NCBI GenBank assembly: GCA_029550525.1
Contig: JAKPHF010000011.1
Location: 30,058 to 94,057 of the forward strand
Direction of reading: 5' to 3'
Length of the DNA: 64,000 bases
DNA from: Planctomycetota bacterium
GTDB taxonomy: Bacteria > Planctomycetota > Phycisphaerae > UBA1845 > PWPN01
The notes under the pieces: model-generated
Told to the model about the DNA's origin: nothing
Database searches by the model: none
Seen by the model: only the letters and a program-made list of their open reading frames with translations
Made by a program: the position numbers and the translations under genes
Part shown: positions 7,652 through 16,902 of the stretch, piece by piece
How positions within the stretch are numbered: position 1 is the stretch's first letter
How the letters are laid out: every line of letters starts with the position of its first letter

Positions 7652-9658
7652 ATGACACTGAGCTTTTCAGAATTCGGTTTGCTGCAGGTCGCACCGTTGA
7701 TCCCGCTGTTGCCGTTGATCGCGGCGGCGGTGATCGGCGTGTTCGGCACGCGCGTGCTGAAGTCGGCCAGCCATTGGGTCGCGATCGTCGGCGTGGGCGG
7801 TGCCCTGGTTTGCAGCGCCGTGTTGTTCCACGCCGTCCGCCAGCTCTCGCCCGAACAGTACACGGCCATCTACCGCCTGTACTCGTGGATCAGCCCGCTG
7901 CCCGGCGTGTGGTTCGACGTCAATTTTCGCATCGACCCGCTGACGGGGGTCATGCTCCTGACCGTCTGCGGCGTCGCGCTCCTGGTGACCATCTACTCCC
8001 GCGACTACATGCGGGAGCACGGCCACCCCGAGCGGGGCTACGAGCGATACTTCGCTTTCATCGCACTGTTCGTCTTCAGCATGTGCACGCTTGTGCTGGC
8101 CGGCAACTTCCTCCTGCTCTTCCTGGGCTGGGAGCTGGTGGGCCTGTGCAGCTACCTGCTCATCGGGTTTTACTACGGCAAGCCCGCGGCGGCTGCGGCG
8201 GCCAAAAAAGCGTTCATCGTCAACCGCATCGGCGATTTCGGTTTCAGCCTCGGCGTGCTGGCGATCTACTACTGGGTGTCGCCCTTCGTCCAGCCCGGCC
8301 AGAGTGCATTGGACTACACCGTCGTCTTCGCCAACGTTTCCAACTTGACGCAGGGCCAGTGCACCACCATCGCGCTGCTGTTGTTCGCCGGAGCGGTGGG
8401 CAAGAGCGCCCAGATCCCGTTGTACGTCTGGCTGCCCGACGCCATGGAAGGCCCCAGCCCCGTGTCGGCTCTCATTCACGCGGCCACCATGGTGACGGCC
8501 GGCGTGTACATGGTGGTGCGCTGCGGCGCCATCTTCGTCGCATCGCCGCTGGCCATGTCCGTGGTGGCGGCCATCGGCGCGGTCACGGCCTTGTTTGCCG
8601 CGACCATCGCGCTGGCTCAGTACGACATGAAGCGCATCCTGGCTTATTCGACCATCAGCCAGCTCGGCTACATGTTCCTGGGCGTGGGCGCACTGGCCGC
8701 CGACTCGGCCGTCTTCCACTTGTTCACGCACGCCTTCTTCAAGGCCTTGCTCTTCCTGGGAGCGGGCAGCGTGATGCACGCCATGGGCGGCATCATCGAC
8801 GTTCGCCGCTTCAGCGGTCTTCGGCGCATCCTGCCCTGGACCTGTGCCACGTTCGTGATCGGGGCCCTGGCCTTGGCCGGTTTCCCGTTCTTCTCCGGCT
8901 TCTTCAGCAAGGACGAGATCATCCATGCCGCGTTCGAGAGGCACGCGCTGTTCGGCGTGCTGGCCATGGTGACCGCCTTGCTGACCGCGTTCTACACGTT
9001 CCGCATGGTCTTCCTGGCGTTCTGGGGCGAGCAGCGCGTTCCCGAGGGCGTGCATGCCCACGAATCAGGGCCGTGGATGCTCGTGCCGCTGGTGTTGCTC
9101 GCCGTCGGCGCCATAGGCGCGGGCTACGTCGGCGTCTCGCTGCATGCGGGCGGATTCGCCGGCTTTATCGAGCCTCACGGCGTCTTCCACGAGTTCCTCG
9201 CGCCGGTGACGGCTCCGTTCCATGCTGCTGTGTCGTCATCCGTGCATAGCGAGGTCGCGCCTACGGCCGAGCACGCTGGCGGCCACACGTTGATGTACGT
9301 TTCGGCGGTGATCTCCATCGTTGGCATCGCCTTGGCCTGGTGGATGTACGCTCGGCGTCGCGACGTCGCGGCTCGCGTGGCCGAGAACTGGCCCGAGGTG
9401 CACTCGCTCATCCACAACAAGTACTACATCGACGAGTTTAACGACGTCACGGTCGTTCAGCCGTTGTGGCGGACCGGCTTGGCCGCGTTCGGGGCCGATC
9501 GCATCGCGGTCGATGGCATGCTCGCCCTCATCACCGCCGTGCCGCGCGGACTGGGGGGTCTGTTCCGCACGCTCCAGGACGGCATGATGCAGAGTTACGG
9601 CGTGACCATGACGGCCAGTCTGCTCCTGATTGTGCTGATCGTCTTGCTGGTAGGGTAG
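7652..9658 (+). CDS. nuoL: NADH-quinone oxidoreductase subunit L
   Basis: Distal antiporter-like proton-pumping subunit of complex I, 668 residues with about 15-16 membrane segments. Recognisable signatures are FLGWELVGLCSYLLIGFYY, the key Lys-containing KKAFIVNRIGDFGF, the HAATMVTAGVYMVVR helix, and the discontinuous helix region near SALIHAATM. The C-terminal lateral helix region has a His/Ala-rich loop (about residues 530-545) and then the final membrane segment. The length and domain order are normal. It is followed 10 bases later by nuoM. Confidence 0.97.
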   Translation: MTLSFSEFGLLQVAPLIPLLPLIAAAVIGVFGTRVLKSASHWVAIVGVGGALVCSAVLFHAVRQLSPEQYTAIYRLYSWISPLPGVWFDVNFRIDPLTGVMLLTVCGVALLVTIYSRDYMREHGHPERGYERYFAFIALFVFSMCTLVLAGNFLLLFLGWELVGLCSYLLIGFYYGKPAAAAAAKKAFIVNRIGDFGFSLGVLAIYYWVSPFVQPGQSALDYTVVFANVSNLTQGQCTTIALLLFAGAVGKSAQIPLYVWLPDAMEGPSPVSALIHAATMVTAGVYMVVRCGAIFVASPLAMSVVAAIGAVTALFAATIALAQYDMKRILAYSTISQLGYMFLGVGALAADSAVFHLFTHAFFKALLFLGAGSVMHAMGGIIDVRRFSGLRRILPWTCATFVIGALALAGFPFFSGFFSKDEIIHAAFERHALFGVLAMVTALLTAFYTFRMVFLAFWGEQRVPEGVHAHESGPWMLVPLVLLAVGAIGAGYVGVSLHAGGFAGFIEPHGVFHEFLAPVTAPFHAAVSSSVHSEVAPTAEHAGGHTLMYVSAVISIVGIALAWWMYARRRDVAARVAENWPEVHSLIHNKYYIDEFNDVTVVQPLWRTGLAAFGADRIAVDGMLALITAVPRGLGGLFRTLQDGMMQSYGVTMTASLLLIVLIVLLVG

Positions 9659-9668
9659 GGATTCGGTA

Positions 9669-11477
9669 ATGGTGGGATTTCTCCACGATTGGATACTCAC
9701 GCTGCTCATCGTCCTGCCGATCGTCGGGGCGGTGGCCGTAGCGGTCATGCGGCGGCTGGACGACCCGGATGCCGACCGCCGGCGGATCAGCACCATGGCC
9801 CTGGGCTGGTCGCTGCTCGTGCTCGTCGCGGCGGTGGTGATGGTGACGCTGTTCTACGCCGAGCGGAGCGAGGCCGCCGGCGAGTCGGCGGCGCGGTGGG
9901 GCGGCATGGCCCTTCAACAGAGCGTCGGCTGGGTCTGGGACGTCGGGCCCGGCGAGCCTGCCACTCGCGGATACCTCGACATCCGCTACAGCGTGGGTGT
10001 AGACGGCCTGAGCGTCTGGCTCGTCGTGTTATCGGCACTGCTTTCCACGCTCAGCATCTGGGCCAGCTTCACCGGTATCCGCACGCGGGTCAAAGAGTTC
10101 TACGCCCTCATGCTCCTGCTCGAAGCGGCCATGATCGGCGTGTTCTGCGCCCGCGACTTGCTGTTGTTCTACGTCTTCTTCGAGTTCACACTCGTGCCGC
10201 TGTTCTTCATCATCGCCATCTGGGGCGGCGTCGAGCGGCGGTTCGCGGCCATCAAGTTCTTCCTGTACACCTTCACCGGCAGCATGCTCATGTTCGCCGG
10301 CATCCTGTACCTGGCCTATGCGGCCTTCTCGTTGCCCGCCGAGCAGGGGGGCGTCGGCCGTTTCACCTTCGACATCGACACGCTGTACCGGCTGCAACTC
10401 AGCCCGGCCACGCAATGGTGGCTGTTCCTGGCGTTCGCGATCGGGTTCGCCGTGAAAGTGCCCCTCTGGCCGCTGCACACGTGGTTGCCGCTCGCTCACA
10501 CCGAGGCGCCGACCGCCGGCAGCGTGCTCCTGGCAGGCATTCTGCTCAAGCTCGGCACGTACGGCTTCCTGCGGTTCAACCTCCCCATGTTGCCCGCTGC
10601 CAGTTGGGAGTTCGCGCCACTCATGGCCGTGCTTTCCATCATCGGCGTGATCTATGCCGCCCTGGCCGCCTGGGTCCAGGGCGACATGAAAAAGCTCGTG
10701 GCCTACTCGTCGGTGTCGCACCTGGGCTTCTGCATCCTCGGACTGTTCAGCCTCAAAAACGCCGGCGTGACCGGTTCGCTCCTGCACATGATCAATCACG
10801 GCTTGTCCACCGGGGCGCTCTTCCTCGTGGTCGGCATGATCTACGAGCGGTATCACACCCGCGAGTTCCGCCAGCTCGGCGGGTTGGCTCGGCGGATGCC
10901 CTGGCTGGCCTTCTTCCTCGTGTTCTTCTCGTTAGCCAGCATCGGTCTGCCTGGTCTCAACGGCTTCATCAGCGAGTTCCTCGTGCTCCTGGGCACGTTC
11001 ACGTCGGCGCATTCACTGGCCAATTCGCCCGCCGGACCGCTGGGCGTCGTTTACGCCGTATTCGCCGCCACCGGCATCATTCTGAGTGCCATTTATATGT
11101 TGGCCATGTGCCAGCGAGTCTTGTTCGGCCCGCTGGTCGAGCCGCCGCACACGCCGGACGTCGAGCACGTGAGAACCTCCGACCTGAACGGCCGGGAAAT
11201 CGCCGTCCTGACACCTCTTGCCGTGTTGTGTCTGATCATCGGCGTCTATCCCAAGCCGTTGATCGACACCATCCAACCCGCGGCCGAGCGTCACGTGCTG
11301 GACTATGTCTTCTTCGAGGAGCCCAGCCAGGCACCTAGCGCATTCGTGCAGAATGAACCAGTTTCCGATGCGAACCGCGATCGTCCGGGAGCGGTCGGCC
11401 GGCTATCCCCGTCCGGCGGTCCCATGTTCTCGCCTGAGCCCGTTTTCACCTCCGCGGCGAAGGAGGTGATGCCATGA
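9669..11477 (+). CDS. nuoM: NADH-quinone oxidoreductase subunit M
   Basis: Antiporter-like proton-pumping membrane subunit of complex I, 602 residues. The family core is clear: DGLSVWLVVLSALLS, FFEFTLVPLFFIIAIWGG with the conserved Glu, KVPLWPLHTWLPLAHTEAP, and YSSVSHLGFCILGLF. The last 60 residues, after VLDYVFFEEPSQ, form a hydrophilic tail rich in Pro/Ser/Asp that is longer than in E. coli NuoM. Its stop overlaps the start of nuoN by four bases (ATGA). Confidence 0.97.
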   Translation: MVGFLHDWILTLLIVLPIVGAVAVAVMRRLDDPDADRRRISTMALGWSLLVLVAAVVMVTLFYAERSEAAGESAARWGGMALQQSVGWVWDVGPGEPATRGYLDIRYSVGVDGLSVWLVVLSALLSTLSIWASFTGIRTRVKEFYALMLLLEAAMIGVFCARDLLLFYVFFEFTLVPLFFIIAIWGGVERRFAAIKFFLYTFTGSMLMFAGILYLAYAAFSLPAEQGGVGRFTFDIDTLYRLQLSPATQWWLFLAFAIGFAVKVPLWPLHTWLPLAHTEAPTAGSVLLAGILLKLGTYGFLRFNLPMLPAASWEFAPLMAVLSIIGVIYAALAAWVQGDMKKLVAYSSVSHLGFCILGLFSLKNAGVTGSLLHMINHGLSTGALFLVVGMIYERYHTREFRQLGGLARRMPWLAFFLVFFSLASIGLPGLNGFISEFLVLLGTFTSAHSLANSPAGPLGVVYAVFAATGIILSAIYMLAMCQRVLFGPLVEPPHTPDVEHVRTSDLNGREIAVLTPLAVLCLIIGVYPKPLIDTIQPAAERHVLDYVFFEEPSQAPSAFVQNEPVSDANRDRPGAVGRLSPSGGPMFSPEPVFTSAAKEVMP

Positions 11478-13102
11478 GCGGCTACGACCTGATCAACCTG
11501 ATCGCGCCGGAAATCACGCTGCTCATCGGTGGCTGCGCGGTCCTGCTCCTGGGTCTGGTTCGCGCGGCCCGTGAGCGTTTCCTCACCGGCTGGGTGGCTC
11601 TGTTCGCCGTCCTGGCTGCACTGTTTGCGGCGTGGAACATGGCCATCCCGTCCGACCGCACGGCTTTGGGCATGCGCGTAGGCGATCTGGTTTGGTACGT
11701 CCGGATCATCGCCCTGGGCGTGGGGGCGGCCGTGCTGCTCGTGCACTGGCATCTGCCGCGTCCCGACGAGCGCGGCGAGATGTTCTCCATGATCCTCTTC
11801 AGCCTCGCCGGCGTGCTGATCACTGCCCTGGCCGACGACCTGGTTCTGCTGTTCATGGCTTTGGAACTGGTCAGCGTGCCGACGTATGTGCTGGTTTCGA
11901 TCGGCCGCAGCGACGTGCGGGCTCAGGAGGCGGGCGTCAAGTACTTCTTCCTCGGCGCGATGTCCAGCGCGCTGATGGTTTACGGCTTCAGCTTCCTCTA
12001 TGGCGCGTCGGGAACGACTGTTCTCAGCGCCATGACGCTGAGCCCCGAAGGGGCGTACGCGACGCTCGGGCTCGTGCTGGCGTTTGCCGGGTTGGCGTTC
12101 AAGATCGCCGCTGTTCCGCTGCACGTCTATGCCGCCGACGTCTATCAGGGCGCGGCTTCGCCCGTCACTGGTCTGCTGGGATTTTTCCCCAAGCTGGCCG
12201 GCTTCATCGCCATCATCAAGTTGTTGTGGATCGTTCAGCCAGCCGGCGCCGTGACCAGTGGCTGGAACCTCCCGACCGCGGCGTTCGTCTTCCTGTGGAT
12301 CGTCGCGGCGGCCACCATGACCGTCGGTAACGTCCTCGGCCTCATGCAGACCAACGTCAAGCGCATGCTCGCCTACTCGAGCATCGCCCACTCGGGCTAC
12401 ATGCTCGTTGGCGTGCTGGTCGGGCCGGTCACTGGTGGGGCGGCGCTGCGCGATGGCGTGTCCGCCGCCTTGTTCTACATCGTGGTGTACGGGTTGATGA
12501 ACCTGGGGGCATTTACCGTGTTGGCGATCGTCTCCAGCAACGGCCGGCCCGCCGAGGACCTCGACGATCTGGCCGGTCTGGCCCGCCGCCAACCTGTGGC
12601 TGCGCTGGCCATGGCTCTGTGCGTATTCAGTCTCATGGGCTTGCCGCCGACCGCCGGCTTCATCGGCAAGGTGTTCATCTTCAGCAGCGCCTTGTCCGTT
12701 GGAACAGAGCACGCATTCAGCACCGCACTCATCGTGCTGGCCATCATAGGCCTGCTGAATTCGGCCATCGCCGCCGCCTATTACCTGCGGATCGTCGGAG
12801 CCTGCTACGTGCGCGAGCCCCGAGGCCAGATCGGCATCGTCCCCGATGCGTTCGGGGCCCAGGTGGGGCTGCTGCTGTGCTGCGCGGGTGTGCTCGTCCT
12901 GGGCCTCTGGCCACGCGGCTTGATCACCATGGCTCGCCAGCCCTTCCACGATCGTCAGATGACCGTGGTCGTCCAGAATACCGAGGCGAGCGCGGATGAC
13001 TCGAACGTCGCAACCGAAGACGCCGGCGCTCCCGCCTACTCCGCGTCGCCGTGGTCGCACTCCGCGCAGCCGCAGTCGGCTAACAGCGAACGTGGAATGT
13101 AG
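11474..13102 (+). CDS. nuoN: NADH-quinone oxidoreductase subunit N
   Basis: Third antiporter-like membrane subunit of complex I and last gene of the operon, 542 residues. Typical segments are ALELVSVPTYVLVSIGR, KYFFLGAMSSALMVYGFSFLYG, FKIAAVPLHVYAADVYQGA and LGLMQTNVKRMLAYSSIAHSGYMLVG. The last 45 residues are a polar, low-complexity tail. The final 67 bases overlap in antisense with the 3' end of the convergent protease gene. No clear hairpin terminator is seen, so the operon end may depend on Rho or on that overlap. Confidence 0.96.
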   Translation: MSGYDLINLIAPEITLLIGGCAVLLLGLVRAARERFLTGWVALFAVLAALFAAWNMAIPSDRTALGMRVGDLVWYVRIIALGVGAAVLLVHWHLPRPDERGEMFSMILFSLAGVLITALADDLVLLFMALELVSVPTYVLVSIGRSDVRAQEAGVKYFFLGAMSSALMVYGFSFLYGASGTTVLSAMTLSPEGAYATLGLVLAFAGLAFKIAAVPLHVYAADVYQGAASPVTGLLGFFPKLAGFIAIIKLLWIVQPAGAVTSGWNLPTAAFVFLWIVAAATMTVGNVLGLMQTNVKRMLAYSSIAHSGYMLVGVLVGPVTGGAALRDGVSAALFYIVVYGLMNLGAFTVLAIVSSNGRPAEDLDDLAGLARRQPVAALAMALCVFSLMGLPPTAGFIGKVFIFSSALSVGTEHAFSTALIVLAIIGLLNSAIAAAYYLRIVGACYVREPRGQIGIVPDAFGAQVGLLLCCAGVLVLGLWPRGLITMARQPFHDRQMTVVVQNTEASADDSNVATEDAGAPAYSASPWSHSAQPQSANSERGM

Positions 13103-14391
13103 AAGTCCTGCTCGGGATCGCCGGGCAGGATGGCCTTGCGGCGTGCTTCAAGCTTCAATTGGGTGGCAGGCGAGAGGCTTCCGCCGACGCTCCACGCGAG
13201 CATGGCGGGGGCATCCTGTACACCCGCCGGCAACACCGACGCGTGCAGCGGACTGGTCTTGAACCACTGGTCGGCGAGCATCTGGCGGGCGGTGGCCGTC
13301 ACGTCCATGAGATCCTCCGGATCGGCCGTATGCCGCAGCCCCAATAGATGGCCCGCCTCGTGGCTGGCCACGTTCGCGAGCACCTGGATGGTCGCCTCGA
13401 AGCCGGGATTCAACTGGTTGAATAGCGAAAACGTGTCCGTGTAAATGATGGCTGACTGCGTCGGATTGCTATTGTACGGATCGATGTTATCGGCCAGACC
13501 CAACAGCCGCGTGTCCGACGTGCCGAAATAGATGGTGGTCACGCCCTCGGCGGGGGCCGCCGGATCGCTGTCGCGATAGAACTCGACGCCCAGCCCCTCG
13601 TAATCCTCGCGCACCATATCCATGAGCCGTTCGATAGCCTCTTCCGTTCGGCCCGCGAACGCCGGGTTGACCGACGCGATGTCGAAGGGTGGCACGTCGA
13701 CCGGTGCTCGTGAACCGATTCGCACGCTGCCGGCACCGCTGAACGCCAGCACGACGATCTGCGGGCGCGGGGACGGCAGGGCATCGGGCTGCAGACTGAT
13801 GTGGGCGGTGTAGTCACGTGTCGAAATCGAACTGCTCCGGCACGCGATCATCACGTACAATCGCTCCGACGATTCGTGCAGCACGATATCCACGTGACCG
13901 GGCCCGGCGGTCGGACTCGTCGGATCGATGTAAGCGAGGATGCGGCCCTGTGCGTCGAGCAGGCCGATCTGAACGTCGCTCCCGCCGCTCGAGGTCAACT
14001 CGGCTTGGAGCCGTTGACCGGCGAGCACGGGACCGAGATCGAACAGGTCGATGTCCTTGACGCCCACGCCGGCCGCCAGTGAGCCGATAATTTGCACCTG
14101 GCCGTCGAAGGCGACCAGCTCGGCCTGGGCCCACGTGTTGTTGGGCTCGCGTTCGATGTGTTGCAGCACGGTTGTCTGCGGGCGATCTGAAGATGCGGAG
14201 GGCTGAGTTACCTGAGCGGCCGAATCCGGTCTGCCGGGCAGCTCAGGCGTGGAGGACAATACTTCCTCGGGCCACGAGGGATCTTCGTACGGAACGAGGG
14301 GTATGCAGCCGATGAGCACCGCCAGCGCGCAAAACCCCACCGTCCACGCGCACGAAAGTGCGGAGGTTCGAAACACGGTCGTCCCTTTCAA
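13036..14391 (-). CDS. Matrixin-type zinc metalloprotease, predicted lipoprotein
   Basis: Likely an exported, membrane-anchored metalloprotease. The N-terminus has a hydrophobic segment ending in a lipobox (LIGC, then IPLVPYEDP). Residues about 75-190 form a beta-rich pre-peptidase-like domain (EREPNNTWAQAELVAFDG and DIDLFDLGPVLAGQRL are typical of PPC domains). The catalytic domain has the metzincin motif HEAGHLLGLRH and a downstream Met-turn candidate in DLMDVTATAR. The C-terminal 20 residues contain a CGCAECDHG cluster. It converges on nuoN and overlaps its 3' end by 67 bases. Substrate unknown. Confidence 0.85.
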   Translation of the reverse strand: MKGTTVFRTSALSCAWTVGFCALAVLIGCIPLVPYEDPSWPEEVLSSTPELPGRPDSAAQVTQPSASSDRPQTTVLQHIEREPNNTWAQAELVAFDGQVQIIGSLAAGVGVKDIDLFDLGPVLAGQRLQAELTSSGGSDVQIGLLDAQGRILAYIDPTSPTAGPGHVDIVLHESSERLYVMIACRSSSISTRDYTAHISLQPDALPSPRPQIVVLAFSGAGSVRIGSRAPVDVPPFDIASVNPAFAGRTEEAIERLMDMVREDYEGLGVEFYRDSDPAAPAEGVTTIYFGTSDTRLLGLADNIDPYNSNPTQSAIIYTDTFSLFNQLNPGFEATIQVLANVASHEAGHLLGLRHTADPEDLMDVTATARQMLADQWFKTSPLHASVLPAGVQDAPAMLAWSVGGSLSPATQLKLEARRKAILPGDPEQDFYIPRSLLADCGCAECDHGDAE

Positions 14392-14758
14392 CGAGAATGC
14401 TGCCGATTACTCCGGACTGCGCGAGCGACCGGGTTGGTCCCGCGAGCGGCAGGCTCTAGCCCCGCCGTTCTCTACCCGGTGGGTGTCCCTGGCGATCTTG
14501 GATACCCCCTGGCGTCACCCCGTGTCCCCGTGTAACCGCTTGGTGTTCCCCCCAGAGCGGCTGCTTCGACCCCGTTCCAGGTCAAACCTACGATTCGTTT
14601 TGCAGGCCTGGCAAACTGGGTAATTTGGTTTCTTCGGGTTGGGCGCGTGCCATAATGCGTGCACGACCAAAGCGCGTTATTATCAGAACTGTGGCGATCT
14701 CATCCGGCACGGCGCAATGAGCGAGGTCCAATATATGGCCGAATCTGATGGAGGCACG
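14392..14758. other. Divergent intergenic region between protease and gamma-glutamyltransferase genes
   Basis: A 367-base spacer between divergent genes, so it should carry promoters for both. An AT-richer zone lies at 14590-14700 and includes CCATAAT near 14651 and TTATTAT near 14687, which could be -10 elements of the plus-strand gene. No convincing -35 partner was found. No hairpin or gene was recognised. Confidence 0.35.
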
Positions 14759-16483
14759 ATGGGAACGTTGATCTGCGTGGCGGGCGTCCTGGTGCTGGTT
14801 TCGTGCAGTTCGTGGACCTATGCCGCGACCGCGACGCAGCCGGCATTCGTGGCCGTGGGCACACAGGGTATGGTGGCCAGCGACAGTCCGTACGCATCAC
14901 AAGCGGGTCGCGACATTCTCGAGGCTGGTGGCAACGCGGTCGATGCCGCCATTGCCACGTCGATGGCGTTATCGGTCACCCGTCCATTCAGCACCGGGCT
15001 GGGCGGCGGCGGATTCATGATGCTCCGCCTGGCCAACGGCGAGGTTCACATTATCGACGCTCGCGAGTGTGCACCGGGCGCTGCCACGGCGGACATGTAC
15101 GTTCGGGCGCGCGCCGCCGCGCCCGACGGGCCGCCGGCCAGCCAATTTGGTGGACTCGCCGCGGGTGTGCCGGGCCTGCTTGCCGGCCACCAGGCGATGC
15201 ACGAGCGGTTCGGAACGCGGCCATGGGCCGAGTTGATCGCTCCTGCGAGAAGGCTCGCGCTGGAGGGTTTCGCCGCCGACGCCAGCTATGTTGCCGCCGC
15301 CAGGTCGGTTCGCGAAGACGTCCAGCGCTACCCGTCCATGCGGGCGTGGACCGCGCCGCTGTTTGAAACCTTTCGCATCGGGCAGGACGACCTGAAGCCG
15401 GGGACCATCGTGCGGCAACCCGAGCTCGCCGAGACACTCGAACTGATCGCCACTGGCGGCATCGACGTGTTCTATCGCGGCGAAATCGCCGACTCGATCG
15501 TCGAGGCCGTGCAGGGGACGGGCGGTATCATGACCCGTGAGGATCTGGCCCGCTACAAGCCCGTTTGGCGCGAACCGCTCCGCATGCGCTATCGAGATCG
15601 CTTCGACGTGCTGCTCATGCCGCCACCGTCCTCGGGGGGCGTAGTCATCGCCGAGATGCTCAACATCCTCGAACGCTGGGACCTCGCCGCCATCCGTCGC
15701 GAGGACCCCGGACTGGCTGCGCACTACACCGTCGAGGCGATGAAACACGCCATGGCCGACCGGGCCCGCTACCTCGGTGATGCGGATTACGCCGCCGTTC
15801 CCGTCGAGCCGTTGGTGAGCAAGGCCCACGCACGGCTTCTGGCCGACCGCATTCGCCCCGATCGGGTCAGTGAACCGGACCGGTATGGGAGAATACCGGG
15901 CGACGATGCCGGGACGTCGCATTACAGCGTCGTCGATCGATGGGGCAACGTCGTGTCGGCCACGGAAACCATCAACACCGAATGGGGCTGTTTGGTCCTG
16001 GTTCAGTCCCGAGGCATCGTGCTGAACAATGAAATGGACGATTTCAGCGTCGAGCCCGACAAGACCAACGCGTACAATCTCGCTCAGTCGCAGGCGAACG
16101 CCGTGGGGCCGTACAAGCGGCCGTTGTCCAGCATGTCGCCGACCATCGTGCTCGCCGACGGACGGCCCGTGCTCGCCGTGGGCGCCTCCGGCGGTCCGCG
16201 GATCATCACCGGCACGTTGCAGGTCATACTGAACGTGCTCGATTACGAGATGCCGCTGGGCGAGGCGGTGGCGAGCCCGCGTTTGCATCACCAGTGGCAC
16301 CCCGACGAGGTCTATCGCAACGAGTACGCCGCTGACGATCCCGTCGTTCGCGGGCTGGCCTCGCGCGGTCACAAGATCGCCGACCGCCGGCGTGGCGCCG
16401 TGGTCCAGGCTATCCGCATCGAGTCGGATCGGCTCATCGGCGCCAGCGATCCGCGCAAGGGGGGAGTGCCCGCCGGGTACTGA
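14759..16483 (+). CDS. ggt: Gamma-glutamyltransferase (gamma-glutamyltranspeptidase)
   Basis: Hydrolyses or transfers the gamma-glutamyl group of glutathione and related compounds outside the cytoplasm; it is an Ntn hydrolase matured by self-cleavage. The ATG at 14759 is preceded by GGAGG (about 14750) and begins a signal peptide (GTLICVAGVLVLVSC) that may end in a lipobox Cys. The N-terminal GGT signature is GGNAVDAAIATSMAL followed by GLGGGGFMMLR. The autocleavage and nucleophile Thr is in DAGTSHYSVVD (about T386), with GNVVSATETINTEWG after it. About 574 residues is the normal length. Upstream in-frame starts lack a ribosome-binding site. Confidence 0.94.
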   Translation: MGTLICVAGVLVLVSCSSWTYAATATQPAFVAVGTQGMVASDSPYASQAGRDILEAGGNAVDAAIATSMALSVTRPFSTGLGGGGFMMLRLANGEVHIIDARECAPGAATADMYVRARAAAPDGPPASQFGGLAAGVPGLLAGHQAMHERFGTRPWAELIAPARRLALEGFAADASYVAAARSVREDVQRYPSMRAWTAPLFETFRIGQDDLKPGTIVRQPELAETLELIATGGIDVFYRGEIADSIVEAVQGTGGIMTREDLARYKPVWREPLRMRYRDRFDVLLMPPPSSGGVVIAEMLNILERWDLAAIRREDPGLAAHYTVEAMKHAMADRARYLGDADYAAVPVEPLVSKAHARLLADRIRPDRVSEPDRYGRIPGDDAGTSHYSVVDRWGNVVSATETINTEWGCLVLVQSRGIVLNNEMDDFSVEPDKTNAYNLAQSQANAVGPYKRPLSSMSPTIVLADGRPVLAVGASGGPRIITGTLQVILNVLDYEMPLGEAVASPRLHHQWHPDEVYRNEYAADDPVVRGLASRGHKIADRRRGAVVQAIRIESDRLIGASDPRKGGVPAGY

Positions 16484-16902
16484 GGGGTGAGTCCCCTGAC
16501 GCTGACCGTTGTGTGCGCGAACGGCGATGCCGTTGCGTCCCAGGCATCCATTGTGGTGCAGGCATCCTGCCTGCACGTGCCTCCTGGAAGTGCGTCGCAA
16601 GAACGCCGCAATGGTTGCTTGCCTGGAAGCGCTCCCCCGCATCAGCAGAAAAAGAGGCGGGCGAGACGTCCGCCCCCGAAATCGCTTTGCGAGCCGTGGT
16701 GGCTGCGCTACGAACGGGCGCCTATCATGGCCGGCGCACGGAAAGCTGTCCCAAAAAGGCGACGGCGGTGGAAGCTCGGCCCGATCGTAGATAAAGTCAG
16801 GTAGGGATCGATGGGGGCCGGCGGCTGACGCATCAACCAGCCGGCCGGTTGAGTCTGACAACACGGCGTCTGCGAGCGCCTTGCCCGGGAGGGCGGCCTG
16901 AC
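16484..16902. other. Intergenic region with hairpin repeat of the GCAGGCA/TGCCTGC type
   Basis: This 419-base spacer contains a GTGGTGCAGGCATCCTGCC-type hairpin at about 16554-16575 (GCAGGCA paired with TGCCTGC), followed by GTGCCTCCTGGAAGTGCG. The same block, inverted, occurs at 44555-44635 before the GH110-like gene. The remainder up to 16902 shows no clear gene. GGGAGGG at about 16888 is the ribosome-binding site of the following aminotransferase gene. Confidence 0.5.

Noticed and set aside
11303..13060. A 585-codon minus-strand open frame opposite nuoN
   Set aside because: Its composition (His, Gln, Gly and Asp rich) mirrors the hydrophobic nuoN on the other strand, and no motif is seen.
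14969..16864. A 631-codon minus-strand open frame opposite gamma-glutamyltransferase
   Set aside because: The plus strand carries a complete GGT with its catalytic motif; the minus frame has none and starts in an intergenic repeat.
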